Shown one piece after another: positions 41,880 through 51,234 of a DNA stretch of 64,000 bases (positions within the stretch are counted from its first letter, which is position 1; every line of letters starts with the position of its first letter). The translations under genes and the position numbers were made by a program. A model generated the notes under the pieces. The model was not told where the DNA came from. It ran no database searches and saw only the letters and a list, made by a program, of their open reading frames with translations. The DNA lies in assembly GCF_050496765.1 (NCBI RefSeq), contig NZ_JBNWEO010000018.1, forward strand, positions 310,001-374,000. Reading direction: 5' to 3'. Origin of the DNA: JAEVLT01 sp050496765 (GTDB lineage Bacteria; Bacillota; Bacilli; Bacillales; Cytobacillaceae).

Positions 41880-43226
41880 ATGCTGGAGCAAAATTATTTA
41901 ACCGTTACGGCGTTAACCAAATACATAAAACGAAAATTTGATGCGGATCCCCATTTGCATGACCTTTATATAAAAGGAGAAATTTCAAATTTTAAGCAGC
42001 ATTCAAGCGGCCATATGTATTTTACATTAAAGGATGAAAAAGCGCGGATATTGGCTGTGATGTTCTCAAGTAATGCAAGAATGGTGAAGTTTTTTCCGGA
42101 AAACGGGATGAACGTTATCTTAAGAGGAGAAATTACTGTTTACGAACCGAGCGGTCAGTATCAAATCTACGTAAAAGAAATGCGCCCTGATGGTATTGGC
42201 GATTTATTTTTAGCGTATGAGCAGCTTAAGAAAAGACTGGAAGCGGAAGGGTTATTTGCTGCCGAAAAGAAGAAGCCAATTCCGCCGTTTCCGAAAACCA
42301 TTGGTGTTATCACTTCCCCAACCGGTGCTGCGGTTCGCGATATCATCACGACGATCAAAAGACGTTTTCCGATTGCGCGAATTCTCGTTTTTCCTGCTCT
42401 CGTTCAAGGGGAAAATGGCGCATCTTCTGTCTCGGCTGCCATTGAAAAGGCAAACACGTTGACAGAAATTGACGTATTAATTGTTGGCCGTGGCGGTGGT
42501 TCAATAGAGGAATTATGGGTTTTTAATGAAGAACAGGTTGCACGGGCTATTCACGCGTCAAGAATTCCAATCATATCGGCCGTTGGACATGAAACGGATT
42601 TTACGATCGCAGATTTTGTTGCTGATTTAAGAGCCCCTACGCCAACGGGTGCTGCGGAGCTAGCAGTACCGCATATCGATGAAATGCTGGAGCGGGTTTT
42701 GCAGCGACAGACCCGTTTGTTAAGGGCGACGAGTGAAAAGCTGCGACTGGGAACCGAGCGGCTGTCCAGACTGCAAAAATCCTACGCTTTCCGCTATCCG
42801 GAGCGCTTATACGAACAGAAACTGGAGCAGCTTGATAGGATGACCGAAAGGCTTGTAAAAGGGGTCAGCAATTTTGCCGAAAAAAAGACAAATGAACAAG
42901 CTGCACTTTCACGCAGGTTGCTTGTTAACCACCCAAGGTTGCTTGTTCAGCAGGCAGATAGCCGTTTTGGCCGGTCGCAAAAGGATATTCAACGGGTAAT
43001 GAAACAAATTATCATTAAGAAGCAGCATGAATACGACCGGATCATTGGCCAATTGGAGGCTCTAAGCCCGTTAAAAATTATGAAGCGAGGGTATAGCATC
43101 GTATATCAGGAGGACAAAAAGCTTGTAAAGAGTGTCGATCAGATTCGTCCAAATGAAACCGTAAGCATCCAGCTGACAGACGGAAGTTTGATCACCAAAG
43201 TACAAGAAATCAAGAAAGGTGAGTAA
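41880..43226 (+). CDS. xseA: Exodeoxyribonuclease VII large subunit
   Basis: A 448-aa protein with an N-terminal OB-fold (LTVTALTKYIKRKFD, GEISNFKQHSSGHMYFTLKD), a catalytic core (GVITSPTGAAVRDIITT, DVLIVGRGGGSIEELWVFN, SAVGHETDFTIADFVADLRA) and a coiled-coil tail. It degrades single-stranded DNA with XseB. ATG 41880 with GAGGAGCAGTTT is preferred over the longer open frame. Confidence 0.96.
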   Translation: MLEQNYLTVTALTKYIKRKFDADPHLHDLYIKGEISNFKQHSSGHMYFTLKDEKARILAVMFSSNARMVKFFPENGMNVILRGEITVYEPSGQYQIYVKEMRPDGIGDLFLAYEQLKKRLEAEGLFAAEKKKPIPPFPKTIGVITSPTGAAVRDIITTIKRRFPIARILVFPALVQGENGASSVSAAIEKANTLTEIDVLIVGRGGGSIEELWVFNEEQVARAIHASRIPIISAVGHETDFTIADFVADLRAPTPTGAAELAVPHIDEMLERVLQRQTRLLRATSEKLRLGTERLSRLQKSYAFRYPERLYEQKLEQLDRMTERLVKGVSNFAEKKTNEQAALSRRLLVNHPRLLVQQADSRFGRSQKDIQRVMKQIIIKKQHEYDRIIGQLEALSPLKIMKRGYSIVYQEDKKLVKSVDQIRPNETVSIQLTDGSLITKVQEIKKGE

Positions 43227-43227
43227 T

Positions 43228-43461
43228 ATGTCCGAAAAGAAGGAATTGTCTTTTGAAGAAGCAATGAGCCAGCTTGAAAAAATTGTCGACCGCCTGGAAG
43301 AAGGAGATGTTCCGCTGGAAGAAGCGATTGCGATTTACAAAAAAGGCATGGAACTTTCAAAGCTTTGTCACGATAAATTGAAAAATGTTGAAGAACAATT
43401 AACACAAATGATAACAGAGGACGGAAGGAAAGAGAATTTTTCCATTGCTGAGGAGGAGTAG
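43228..43461 (+). CDS. xseB: Exodeoxyribonuclease VII small subunit
   Basis: A 77-aa helical protein with the XseB core LSFEEAMSQLEKIVDRLEEG and DVPLEEAIAIYKKGMELSKL. Several copies pack around XseA. ATG 43228, one base after the xseA stop; AAAGGTGAGTAAT is its RBS. Confidence 0.95.
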   Translation: MSEKKELSFEEAMSQLEKIVDRLEEGDVPLEEAIAIYKKGMELSKLCHDKLKNVEEQLTQMITEDGRKENFSIAEEE

Positions 43462-43464
43462 GCT

Positions 43465-44346
43465 TTGTTCAATGTCTTTGCAAAAACATACAAACAATTG
43501 CTGGAAGATGAGTTGCAGACGTTGATTGCTCGTCTGGATGCTCCCCCCGTTATTAAAGAAGCGATGTTTTATTCGCTTAGTGCCGGTGGAAAACGAATTC
43601 GGCCGCTTTTACTTTTTGCAACAATGGAGGCGTTTGGCACCGATCCGAAAAGAGGGTTAATGGCAGCGGCTGCCATCGAAATGATACACACGTATTCACT
43701 TATCCATGATGATCTGCCCAGTATGGACAATGATGATTTGCGACGAGGAAAACCGACCAATCACAAAGTCTTTGGCGATGCGATTGCAACGTTGGCCGGA
43801 GATGCATTGTTAACCTATAGCTTTGAAGTGATGGGGAACATTCCTGAAGAATATACAAGCCCTGAGACAAAAATCAAACTAATCGTCGAGATGGCCAAAG
43901 CTGCGGGAACAGAAGGAATGGTCGGCGGTCAAGTTGCCGATATGTATGGGGAAGGAAAAAAAATCACAATTGAGGAATTGGAGTACATCCATATTCACAA
44001 AACAGGTAAAATTTTAAGCTTTTGTGTGACTGCTGGTGCTCTTCTTTCACGTGCGGTGCCAAAGCAATTGAACAACCTGGCTCTTTTTGCCCATCATCTT
44101 GGACTTGCTTTTCAGATTCAGGATGATATTCTTGATATAGAAGGCAATGAAGAGTTGATCGGCAAACCAGTTGGCAGTGATCGGGACAATCAGAAAAGTA
44201 CCTACCCGCTGCTGCTTTCAATGGCTGGCGCAAAAAATGCCTTAGCTGAGCATATTCAAATGGCGAAATACTATTTAGCGAATACAAACTTGAAAACCAC
44301 TATGTTAAACGAAATAACGGACTTAGTTGCAACTCGAGATCATTAA
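43465..44346 (+). CDS. ispA: Farnesyl diphosphate synthase (geranyltranstransferase)
   Basis: A 293-aa trans-prenyltransferase: first Asp-rich motif LIHDDLPSMDNDDLRRG and second AFQIQDDILDIEG. It condenses IPP with DMAPP/GPP to FPP for quinones and undecaprenol. TTG start 43465 with GAGGAGGAGTAG. The next gene but one in the pathway, dxs, is adjacent. Confidence 0.95.
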   Translation: MFNVFAKTYKQLLEDELQTLIARLDAPPVIKEAMFYSLSAGGKRIRPLLLFATMEAFGTDPKRGLMAAAAIEMIHTYSLIHDDLPSMDNDDLRRGKPTNHKVFGDAIATLAGDALLTYSFEVMGNIPEEYTSPETKIKLIVEMAKAAGTEGMVGGQVADMYGEGKKITIEELEYIHIHKTGKILSFCVTAGALLSRAVPKQLNNLALFAHHLGLAFQIQDDILDIEGNEELIGKPVGSDRDNQKSTYPLLLSMAGAKNALAEHIQMAKYYLANTNLKTTMLNEITDLVATRDH

Positions 44347-44351
44347 GACAT

Positions 44352-44380
44352 TTGAGGCTGTTTCTAATTTATGTTATAAT
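44352..44380 (+). promoter_or_regulatory. Candidate sigma-A promoter upstream of dxs
   Basis: TTGAGG (44352-44357), a 17-bp spacer and TATAAT (44375-44380). It lies 6 nt after the ispA stop and before the terminator-like hairpin at 44408. Confidence 0.6.
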
Positions 44381-44407
44381 TTTATGAAGAAAACGTTAAC
44401 AATGCTT

Positions 44408-44441
44408 GCCGTTATCACGTTTGTGTTAGCGGCTTCTTTTT
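44408..44441 (+). terminator. Terminator-like hairpin between ispA and dxs
   Basis: GCCGTTATCAC and GTGTTAGCGGC form an 11-bp stem (one mismatch, one G-U) with a GTTT loop, followed by TTCTTTTTC. It ends the ispA transcript and, being only ~25 nt downstream of the putative dxs promoter start, could also attenuate dxs. Confidence 0.75.
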
Positions 44442-44520
44442 CATTGAAGAACTGTATGAGTATACAACAGGGGAATATCAATTCACCCTACAGAAAAGTA
44501 TGAAAGTGAGTGGTCCAACA

Positions 44521-46413
44521 ATGGATCTATTGTCTATAAAAAATCCTTCCTTTTTAAAAGGGCTGACAAATAATGAATTGGAGAAGCTAAGCAAACAAAT
44601 TCGCCAATTCTTAATTGAAAAGCTGTCTGTTACTGGAGGCCATATTGGACCGAATTTGGGGGTAGTGGAGTTAACAATCGCGTTACATAAATGCTTTGAA
44701 AGTCCAAAGGATAAAATTCTTTGGGATGTTGGCCATCAATCCTATGTCCATAAAATAGTAACGGGCAGAGCTGGCGAATTCGATTCATTAAGGCAGTTTA
44801 AGGGCTTGTGCGGGTTTCCAAAACGCCAAGAAAGCGAACACGATGTGTGGGAAACAGGTCATAGCTCCACTTCGCTTTCCGCGGCAATGGGGATGGCCAT
44901 TGCAAGGGATTTAAAAAAAGAAAAATCCTATATTGTGCCGGTTATTGGGGATGGTGCTTTAACAGGCGGTATGGCGCTCGAAGCTTTAAACCATATCGGC
45001 CATGAGAAAAAAGATATGATCGTCGTGTTGAATGACAATGAAATGTCCATTGCGCCAAATGTGGGCGCTGTTCATAATATTCTTGGCAGACTAAGAACGG
45101 CTGGAAAATACCAGTGGGCCAAAGACGAGCTTGAAGTTTTGCTGAAACGGATCCCGGCAGTTGGCGGTGTTCTGGCTGCAACAGCAGAACGAATCAAGGA
45201 CAGCCTGAAATACATGCTCGTGTCTGGGATGTTTTTTGAGGAACTTGGGTTTACGTACTTGGGTCCAGTTGACGGCCATAATTTCGAAGCTCTATTTGAA
45301 CAACTGAACAATGCGAAAAAAACGGAGGGACCTGTCCTTCTTCATGTTATTACAAAAAAAGGAAAAGGGTATTACCCGGCAGAAAGTGATACAACAGGAA
45401 CCTGGCATGGAACCGGCCCATATAAAATGGATACGGGTACATTCGTTAAGCCGGTCAACGCACCGCCGGCGTGGAGCAGCCTTGTGAGTGAAACAGTTCG
45501 CAAGCTTGCTCGCAAAGATGAGCGGATTGTTGCCATCACACCGGCGATGCCGGTAGGGTCAAAGTTAGAAGGATTTGCAAGTGAGTTTCCAGATCGGATG
45601 TATGATGTTGGTATTGCGGAACAGCATGCAGCAACAGTCGCAGCGGGTCTGGCAACACAGAATATGAAACCTTTCCTTGCCATCTATTCAACCTTTCTGC
45701 AAAGAGCATATGATCAAGTGGTCCATGACATTTGCAGGCAAAACTTGAATGTCTTTCTTGGTATTGACCGGGCAGGCCTTGTTGGAGCGGATGGTGAGAC
45801 GCACCAAGGGGTATTTGATATTGCCTTCCTTCGCCATCTGCCTAATATCGTTCTCATGATGCCGAAGGATGAAAATGAAGGCCAGCATATGGTCTATACG
45901 GCGTTACAATATGACGATGGTCCGATTGCGATGCGCTTCCCGAGGGGGAATGGAATTGGCGTTCCAATGGATGAGAACTTACGGCAAATTCCGATTGGAA
46001 CATGGGAAATCTTAAAAGAAGGTACGGATGCGGTGATTCTCACTTTTGGCACGACGATCCCGATGGCAATGGAGGCTACAAACCGCCTTGAAAAGCAAGG
46101 GATATCTGTAAAAGTAGTCAATGCAAGATTCTTAAAGCCTTTGGATGACAAGATACTGACGAAGCTTTTGGCAGATAATCTACCCATTTTAACAATCGAA
46201 GAAGCGGTGTTACAAGGCGGATTTGGCAGTGCTATTCTCGAATTTGCACATGAGCATGGGTATTATCATTCCGTCATTGACAGAATGGGAATACCCGATC
46301 AGTTTATTGAGCATGGAGATGTCAAATCGCTTCTGGAAGAAATCGGACTAACAGCAAATGAAGCGGTTAGAAGATTGACCATTCTCGCACATAAAAAACA
46401 GCAAAGGGCTTAG
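44521..46413 (+). CDS. dxs: 1-deoxy-D-xylulose-5-phosphate synthase
   Basis: A 630-aa TPP enzyme: GGHIGPNLGVVELTIALH, TPP motif GDGALTGGMALEALNHIG...VLNDNEMSI, and GIAEQHAATVAAGLA in the Pyr domain. First enzyme of the MEP isoprenoid pathway. ATG 44521 matches the family start MDLLSIKNPSFLK, but the Shine-Dalgarno is weak (GTGAGTGG), which suggests modest translation. Confidence 0.96.
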   Translation: MDLLSIKNPSFLKGLTNNELEKLSKQIRQFLIEKLSVTGGHIGPNLGVVELTIALHKCFESPKDKILWDVGHQSYVHKIVTGRAGEFDSLRQFKGLCGFPKRQESEHDVWETGHSSTSLSAAMGMAIARDLKKEKSYIVPVIGDGALTGGMALEALNHIGHEKKDMIVVLNDNEMSIAPNVGAVHNILGRLRTAGKYQWAKDELEVLLKRIPAVGGVLAATAERIKDSLKYMLVSGMFFEELGFTYLGPVDGHNFEALFEQLNNAKKTEGPVLLHVITKKGKGYYPAESDTTGTWHGTGPYKMDTGTFVKPVNAPPAWSSLVSETVRKLARKDERIVAITPAMPVGSKLEGFASEFPDRMYDVGIAEQHAATVAAGLATQNMKPFLAIYSTFLQRAYDQVVHDICRQNLNVFLGIDRAGLVGADGETHQGVFDIAFLRHLPNIVLMMPKDENEGQHMVYTALQYDDGPIAMRFPRGNGIGVPMDENLRQIPIGTWEILKEGTDAVILTFGTTIPMAMEATNRLEKQGISVKVVNARFLKPLDDKILTKLLADNLPILTIEEAVLQGGFGSAILEFAHEHGYYHSVIDRMGIPDQFIEHGDVKSLLEEIGLTANEAVRRLTILAHKKQQRA

Positions 46414-46420
46414 TTGGCTG

Positions 46421-47263
46421 ATGAAAATAAAAAAAGAACGACTAGATAGTTTACTTGTTGAAAGAGGCCTAGCGGAAACGCGTGAAAAAGCAAAGCGGGC
46501 CATTATGGCTGGGCTTGTTTATACAAATGAAGAGCGCCTAGATAAGCCGGGTGAAAAAGTCAATGTGGATGTACCTTTATCGGTAAAAGGAAATGTTCTT
46601 CCATATGTTAGTCGAGGCGGCCTCAAACTTGAAAAGGCGTTAAATGTTTTTTCAATCAAAGTGGATGGTAAGGTAATACTGGATATTGGCGCCTCAACAG
46701 GCGGATTTACCGACTGTGCGTTGCAGAACGGAGCAAAAATGTCTTATGCTTTAGATGTTGGCTACAACCAGCTTGCCTGGAAGCTACGCCAAGATCCACG
46801 TGTCCGGGTGATGGAAAGAACCAATTTCCGCTATGTCACACCAGCTGATCTTGATGGGGAAATGCCGAATTTCGCTTCTATTGATGTTTCCTTTATTTCG
46901 CTGAAGCTGATTCTCCCGGTTTTAAAAACATTGTTGGTTCCTGGAAGTGACATTGTTGCCTTGATTAAGCCCCAGTTTGAAGCAGGCAGAGAGCAAGTCG
47001 GCAAAAAAGGGATTGTTCGCGATCCGAAAATTCATTTAGAAGTGATTGAAAAGATAATCGATTTTTCAATTGAACAAGGTTATTCAGTGTTGGATCTTTC
47101 CTATTCTCCAATAACCGGAGGAGATGGAAATATTGAATTTCTCCTCCATTTAAAGTGGGAAGGGGAGCGTCCCAAAGGAGAAAGCCAACTGCCTGTATTC
47201 CCCGAAAAAGTCGTCGCTGCCGCTCATGCAGATTTAAAAACAAAACATAGCCCTGAAGGATAA
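46421..47263 (+). CDS. yqxC: TlyA-family rRNA (cytidine-2'-O)-methyltransferase YqxC
   Basis: A 280-aa protein: S4 RNA-binding domain at the N terminus (KERLDSLLVERGLAETREKA) and an FtsJ/RrmJ-like methyltransferase with ILDIGASTGGFTDCAL and ALIKPQFEAGREQVGKKG. Homologues methylate 16S/23S rRNA or act as hemolysin-like proteins; the rRNA role is the likelier one. 7 nt after dxs. Confidence 0.9.
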   Translation: MKIKKERLDSLLVERGLAETREKAKRAIMAGLVYTNEERLDKPGEKVNVDVPLSVKGNVLPYVSRGGLKLEKALNVFSIKVDGKVILDIGASTGGFTDCALQNGAKMSYALDVGYNQLAWKLRQDPRVRVMERTNFRYVTPADLDGEMPNFASIDVSFISLKLILPVLKTLLVPGSDIVALIKPQFEAGREQVGKKGIVRDPKIHLEVIEKIIDFSIEQGYSVLDLSYSPITGGDGNIEFLLHLKWEGERPKGESQLPVFPEKVVAAAHADLKTKHSPEG

Positions 47264-47285
47264 GCATTGTTGCTTATCCTTTTTG
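47258..47285 (+). terminator. Terminator overlapping the yqxC stop
   Basis: GGATAAGC and GCTTATCC around ATTGTT, followed by TTTTTG. The 5' arm contains the stop codon. Confidence 0.82.
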
Positions 47286-47390
47286 CTAAAAATGGAACGA
47301 TGAAATTCGTGTACAAGCATGGCGAAATCAGCTAACATATGAATAGAACAATCTTTTACAGAAAGTGTTGGAACGCTTATGGAGGTTAAA

Positions 47391-47840
47391 ATGAATAAGG
47401 GACAACGTCATATAAAAATAAGAGACATTATCGCCAATAATGACATTGAAACACAAGATGAATTAGTCGACGAGCTAAGGAACGCCGGGGTAAACGTTAC
47501 ACAAGCAACCGTTTCCCGTGATATAAAAGAATTGCATCTTGTCAAAGTTCCTTTATCGGATGGACGGTACAAATACAGCCTGCCCGCAGATCAGCGGTTT
47601 AATCCTCTGCAAAAACTCAAACGGGCTTTAATTGATGCTTTTGTTCGCATCGATGAGGCAGGACATTTATTAGTGATGAAATGCCTGCCTGGTAATGCAA
47701 TGGCCATTGGCGCTTTAATCGATAATCTCGATTGGGAAGAAATTTTAGGAACCATTTGCGGTGACGATACGATTTTGATCATATGCAAAACCGAAGAAGA
47801 TACAGACGTTATTAAAAACCGGATCCTTGAGATGCTGTAA
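47391..47840 (+). CDS. argR: Arginine repressor/activator AhrC (ArgR)
   Basis: A 149-aa ArgR: N-terminal winged helix (GQRHIKIRDIIANNDIETQD, then VTQATVSRDIKELHLVKVP) and a C-terminal hexamer/arginine-binding domain (AIGALIDNLDWEEILGTICG with the GDD motif). Controls arginine synthesis and catabolism. ATG 47391 with GGAGGTTAAA. In the conserved yqxC-argR-recN order. Confidence 0.96.
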   Translation: MNKGQRHIKIRDIIANNDIETQDELVDELRNAGVNVTQATVSRDIKELHLVKVPLSDGRYKYSLPADQRFNPLQKLKRALIDAFVRIDEAGHLLVMKCLPGNAMAIGALIDNLDWEEILGTICGDDTILIICKTEEDTDVIKNRILEML

Positions 47841-47859
47841 CACTGGGAGGGAGTTTACC

Positions 47860-49539
47860 TTGCTAAGTGAACTATCGATCAAAAATTTTGCCATCATCGA
47901 GAAGCTCTCGATTTCATTTGAAAAAGGGTTGACCGTTTTAACCGGTGAAACAGGTGCGGGAAAATCCATCATTATCGACGCGATCCATTTGCTGGTTGGC
48001 GGACGCGGTTCAGCGGAATTTGTCCGGCATGGGGAGGAAAAAGCGGAAATTGAGGGACTTTTTCAATTGGATAGCAAACAGCATGCCTGCTGTAAAAAAG
48101 CGCTGGAATTTGGCATTGAGATTGAAGATGGCATGATTGTGTTAAGGAGAGAAATTTCCCGATCTGGAAAAAGTGTCTGCCGCATTAATGGAAAATTGGT
48201 AACCATTTCAACCTTAAGAGAATTGGGCGGAACGCTAGTTGATATCCATGGACAGCACGAACATCAGGAACTAATGGATGAATCGAATCACTTATCACTA
48301 TTAGATCAATTTGGATTTGAAGAAATTTCACCTTCACTTGCGGAATATCAGTCGGTCTATCATCGTTATGAGCAAACCTTGGCCAAATTAAAGCATTTAA
48401 GTGAGAACGAGCAACAAATGGCACACCGCCTTGATTTAATCCAATTTCAACTTGATGAAATTCAAAATGCCCAATTAAAATTAAATGAAGATGAACAGCT
48501 AATCGAAGAAAGGCGGAAGCTAAGCAATTTTGAAAAGACTTATGAGGCGATCCAATCTGGTTATTCCGCTTTGCAAGGTGAACAAAAAGGGCTTGACTGG
48601 ATCGGGCTTGTGATGGGACATCTTGAGGCTGCCGCAAGCATTGATGAAACGTATAAAGACGTTTTTGAATCGGTGTCAAACAGTTACTATGTTTTGGAGG
48701 ATGTTTCCAGATCTTTAAGAAATGAGCTGGATCAGCTTGAATACGATCCCATGCGTTTAAATGAAATTGAAGAAAGATTAACGGAATTGAACCAATTAAA
48801 GCGGAAATATGGACAAACGATTGAAGAGATTCTAGAATATGCTGCGAAAATTGAAGAAGAAATCGAGACGTTGCAAAACAAGGAAACCCATATTGGCAAA
48901 TTGGAAAAAGAGCTTGCTTCATTGCAAAAAGATTTAACACTTGAAGCAAAGCAATTGACAGACCTTCGCAAAAAATGGGCAGACAAATTGACAAAACTGA
49001 TTCATAAAGAATTGAAGGAACTTTATATGGCGAAAACCGTTTTTCAAATACAGTTCCATGTGAATCCGCATTTCACAAAAAATGGTGCGGATCAAGTTGA
49101 ATTTTATTTGTCAACAAATCCGGGAGAACCTTTAAAGCCGCTTTCAAAAATTGCTTCAGGCGGCGAATTGTCGCGAATTATGCTTGCGCTTAAAAGTATT
49201 TTTTCCAAACATCAAGGAGTCACATCGATTATTTTTGATGAAGTGGATACCGGTGTAAGTGGACGAGTGGCCCAAGCGATTGCAGAAAAAATTTATAAAG
49301 TGTCAGTGGACTCCCAAGTGCTTTGTATCTCCCATTTGCCGCAGGTGGCTGCGATGGCGGATACGCATCTCTTTATTGCAAAGGAGATTAAAGGCGGCCG
49401 GACGAAAACATCTGTCACAAAGCTTGCAGAAGACGAGAAAATTAAAGAAATTGGCAGAATGATTTCCGGGGTGGAAATTACCGATTTAACAAAACAACAT
49501 GCAAAAGAACTGCTTCAGCTAGCAAAAGAAAATAAATAA
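47860..49539 (+). CDS. recN: DNA repair protein RecN
   Basis: A 559-aa SMC-like ATPase: Walker A LTGETGAGKSIIIDAI, two coiled-coil arms (~150-380), ABC signature IASGGELSRIMLAL and Walker B SIIFDEVDTGVSG. One of the first proteins at double-strand breaks; also used in natural transformation. TTG 47860 with GGGAGGGAG gives the family start MLSELSIKNFAIIE. Confidence 0.96.
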   Translation: MLSELSIKNFAIIEKLSISFEKGLTVLTGETGAGKSIIIDAIHLLVGGRGSAEFVRHGEEKAEIEGLFQLDSKQHACCKKALEFGIEIEDGMIVLRREISRSGKSVCRINGKLVTISTLRELGGTLVDIHGQHEHQELMDESNHLSLLDQFGFEEISPSLAEYQSVYHRYEQTLAKLKHLSENEQQMAHRLDLIQFQLDEIQNAQLKLNEDEQLIEERRKLSNFEKTYEAIQSGYSALQGEQKGLDWIGLVMGHLEAAASIDETYKDVFESVSNSYYVLEDVSRSLRNELDQLEYDPMRLNEIEERLTELNQLKRKYGQTIEEILEYAAKIEEEIETLQNKETHIGKLEKELASLQKDLTLEAKQLTDLRKKWADKLTKLIHKELKELYMAKTVFQIQFHVNPHFTKNGADQVEFYLSTNPGEPLKPLSKIASGGELSRIMLALKSIFSKHQGVTSIIFDEVDTGVSGRVAQAIAEKIYKVSVDSQVLCISHLPQVAAMADTHLFIAKEIKGGRTKTSVTKLAEDEKIKEIGRMISGVEITDLTKQHAKELLQLAKENK

Positions 49540-49544
49540 ATTTG

Positions 49545-49575
49545 AAAAGCTTCCCATTTCCGGGGAGCTTTTTAT
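49545..49575 (+). terminator. Terminator after recN
   Basis: AAAAGCTTCCC and GGGGAGCTTTTT arms (one mismatch) around a short loop. Confidence 0.85.
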
Positions 49576-49669
49576 GTAAACGCAAGTTATAAATGGCCAA
49601 TTTGCAGGCAAAATTATAACTGTAGCCATTTTTCAAAGTAAGTGGACAGAAGCGAGGAGAGTGAAAAGT

Positions 49670-50959
49670 TTGAAGCTGGAACTTCTTAGAAAAATGATTG
49701 GTGGAATTCTCCTTGTTTCATTAGCAAGCCTACTTTCTTTACAGCCCTTTCAACAATACTTGAAGATTCCGAATCAGGTCACGGTTTTTAAAGGGCAGAA
49801 TTACACAATACAAAAGGCTGCACCGGTTACAGCCGTTCTTTCGAATCACAATAACAGTATCTCACTTAAACAAAAATCGCATTCCGTCTCCATTCAAGCA
49901 GACGAGCAAGGTCAAAATGAAATGCTTCTAGAGTTTGCGGGAATACCGATTAAAAAGGTCGATGTAAACGTTTTAAGAAATTTTAAGGTTATACCTGGCG
50001 GTGAATCAATCGGTGTGAAATTAAACACTGCAGGAGTGCTTGTGGTTGGTCACCACCTCGTTACCACGGATGAAGGCAAAAAATCACCCGGAGAATTAGC
50101 AGGAATCAAAGTCGGTGATATGATCACTGAAATTAATGGAACAAAAATAAGCAAAATGGCCGATGTTGCACCCATTGTCCAGAGTGCAGGCCAAAATCAT
50201 CAAGTGTTAAACATGGTCATAAACCGGGATCACGAAAAGTTTACAACAAAGCTGACCCCTTTAAAAGCAAAAGGGGAAGAGGTGTATAAACTGGGCTTGT
50301 ATATTCGTGATTCCGCAGCAGGCATTGGCACAATGACATTTGTTCACCCCCAATCGAAAAAATACGGGGCGTTAGGGCATGTCATTTCAGATATGGATAC
50401 GAAAAAACCAATTGTAGTTGAAAATGGAGAAATCGTACGTTCAACAGTAACCTCGATTGAAAAAGGAAGCAATGGAGAACCTGGCGAAAAGCTGGCGAGA
50501 TTTTCCTCAGATCGGGAAATTGTCGGCAATATTCAAAAAAACAGTCCGTTTGGTATCTTTGGAAAGTTAAACAAGGAGCTAAAAAACGGAATCATGGATA
50601 AGCCGATGCCGATTGCCTTATCCAGTCAGGTGAAAGAAGGACCTGCGAAAATTTTGACTGTAGTGGACAGTGATAAAGTGGAAGCATTTGATATTGAAAT
50701 TGTCAGTACGATTCCGCAAAAATTTCCGGCTACCAAAGGAATGGTGATCAAAGTTACCGATCCGAAGCTTTTGCAAAAAACGGGTGGAATCGTTCAAGGA
50801 ATGAGCGGAAGTCCGATTATTCAAGATGGCAAGCTAGTTGGTGCTGTAACGCATGTGTTTGTAAATGATCCAACTTCCGGCTACGGTGTCCACATTGAAT
50901 GGATGCTTTCAGAAGCAGGAATTAACATTTATGATAAACAGGCAGAAAAAGCGAGTTAA
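49670..50959 (+). CDS. spoIVB: SpoIVB peptidase (S55), sigma-K checkpoint
   Basis: A 429-aa secreted protease: N-terminal membrane helix (GGILLVSLASLLSL), a PDZ domain (~115-200, SPGELAGIKVGDMITEING), and an S55 domain with the catalytic His in GALGHVISDMD and Ser in GMSGSPIIQDGKLVGAVTH. Made in the forespore, it triggers pro-sigma-K processing. TTG 49670 has GAGGAG at good spacing; GTG 49661 is too close. A sigma-G promoter is expected but was not clearly seen. Confidence 0.94.
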   Translation: MKLELLRKMIGGILLVSLASLLSLQPFQQYLKIPNQVTVFKGQNYTIQKAAPVTAVLSNHNNSISLKQKSHSVSIQADEQGQNEMLLEFAGIPIKKVDVNVLRNFKVIPGGESIGVKLNTAGVLVVGHHLVTTDEGKKSPGELAGIKVGDMITEINGTKISKMADVAPIVQSAGQNHQVLNMVINRDHEKFTTKLTPLKAKGEEVYKLGLYIRDSAAGIGTMTFVHPQSKKYGALGHVISDMDTKKPIVVENGEIVRSTVTSIEKGSNGEPGEKLARFSSDREIVGNIQKNSPFGIFGKLNKELKNGIMDKPMPIALSSQVKEGPAKILTVVDSDKVEAFDIEIVSTIPQKFPATKGMVIKVTDPKLLQKTGGIVQGMSGSPIIQDGKLVGAVTHVFVNDPTSGYGVHIEWMLSEAGINIYDKQAEKAS

Positions 50960-50994
50960 CTGAAAAAAACAGGCCCTATGCCTGTTTTTTTCAG
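50960..50994 (+). terminator. Terminator after spoIVB
   Basis: CTGAAAAAAACAGGC and GCCTGTTTTTTTCAG, a 15-bp perfect stem with a 5-nt loop. Confidence 0.93.
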
Positions 50995-51028
50995 TTAGAA
51001 AAACCTTTTTTGCTGTCCTTAAAGAATT

Positions 51029-51077
51029 TTCGACAAAATCACGGGTGAAATTTCAAAATAAAACGAAAAAAGTCGAA
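51029..51077. promoter_or_regulatory. Upstream 0A-box-like sites of spo0A
   Basis: TTCGACA at 51029-51035 is the exact complement of the 0A box TGTCGAA. AGTCGAA at 51071-51077 has one mismatch. Together with the box inside the sigma-H promoter they form a three-site array, similar in plan to the autoregulated spo0A promoter of B. subtilis. Confidence 0.6.
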
Positions 51078-51140
51078 ACAAGGAGAAAACGAAAGAAAAA
51101 CAAAGATTTATTAAACTTTTTAAGAAAAAATAAAAAAACG

Positions 51141-51167
51141 AGAGGAATTTATGTTGCATTGTCGAAT
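51141..51167 (+). promoter_or_regulatory. Sigma-H promoter of spo0A overlapped by a 0A box
   Basis: AGAGGAATT (51141-51149), 11-bp spacer and GTCGAAT (51161-51167) match the sigma-H consensus RnAGGAwWW / RnnGAAT. TGTCGAA (51160-51166), a perfect 0A box, lies on the -10 element, consistent with direct feedback by Spo0A-P. Confidence 0.85.
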
Positions 51168-51234
51168 TTGTAATTTAGAATAGAGAATAGAGACTTATTA
51201 GAGAGTATAATTGGAATTGAGGAGGAAGTTCGCG

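Noticed and set aside
44384..44503. 39-codon ORF with a signal-peptide-like start (MKKTLTMLAVITFVLAASFS)
   Set aside because: No ribosome-binding site, it starts right at the -10 region, and its coding potential comes from a terminator hairpin.
48185..48994. 269-codon open frame antisense to recN
   Set aside because: Shadow of a strongly coding gene; no RBS and the translation has no family features. The same applies to long antisense frames under glxK (25974-26579) and ptb (55655-56248).
49575..49669. Sigma-G promoter of spoIVB
   Set aside because: Expected from biology, but no pair matching both the -35 and -10 consensus with correct spacing could be picked with confidence.
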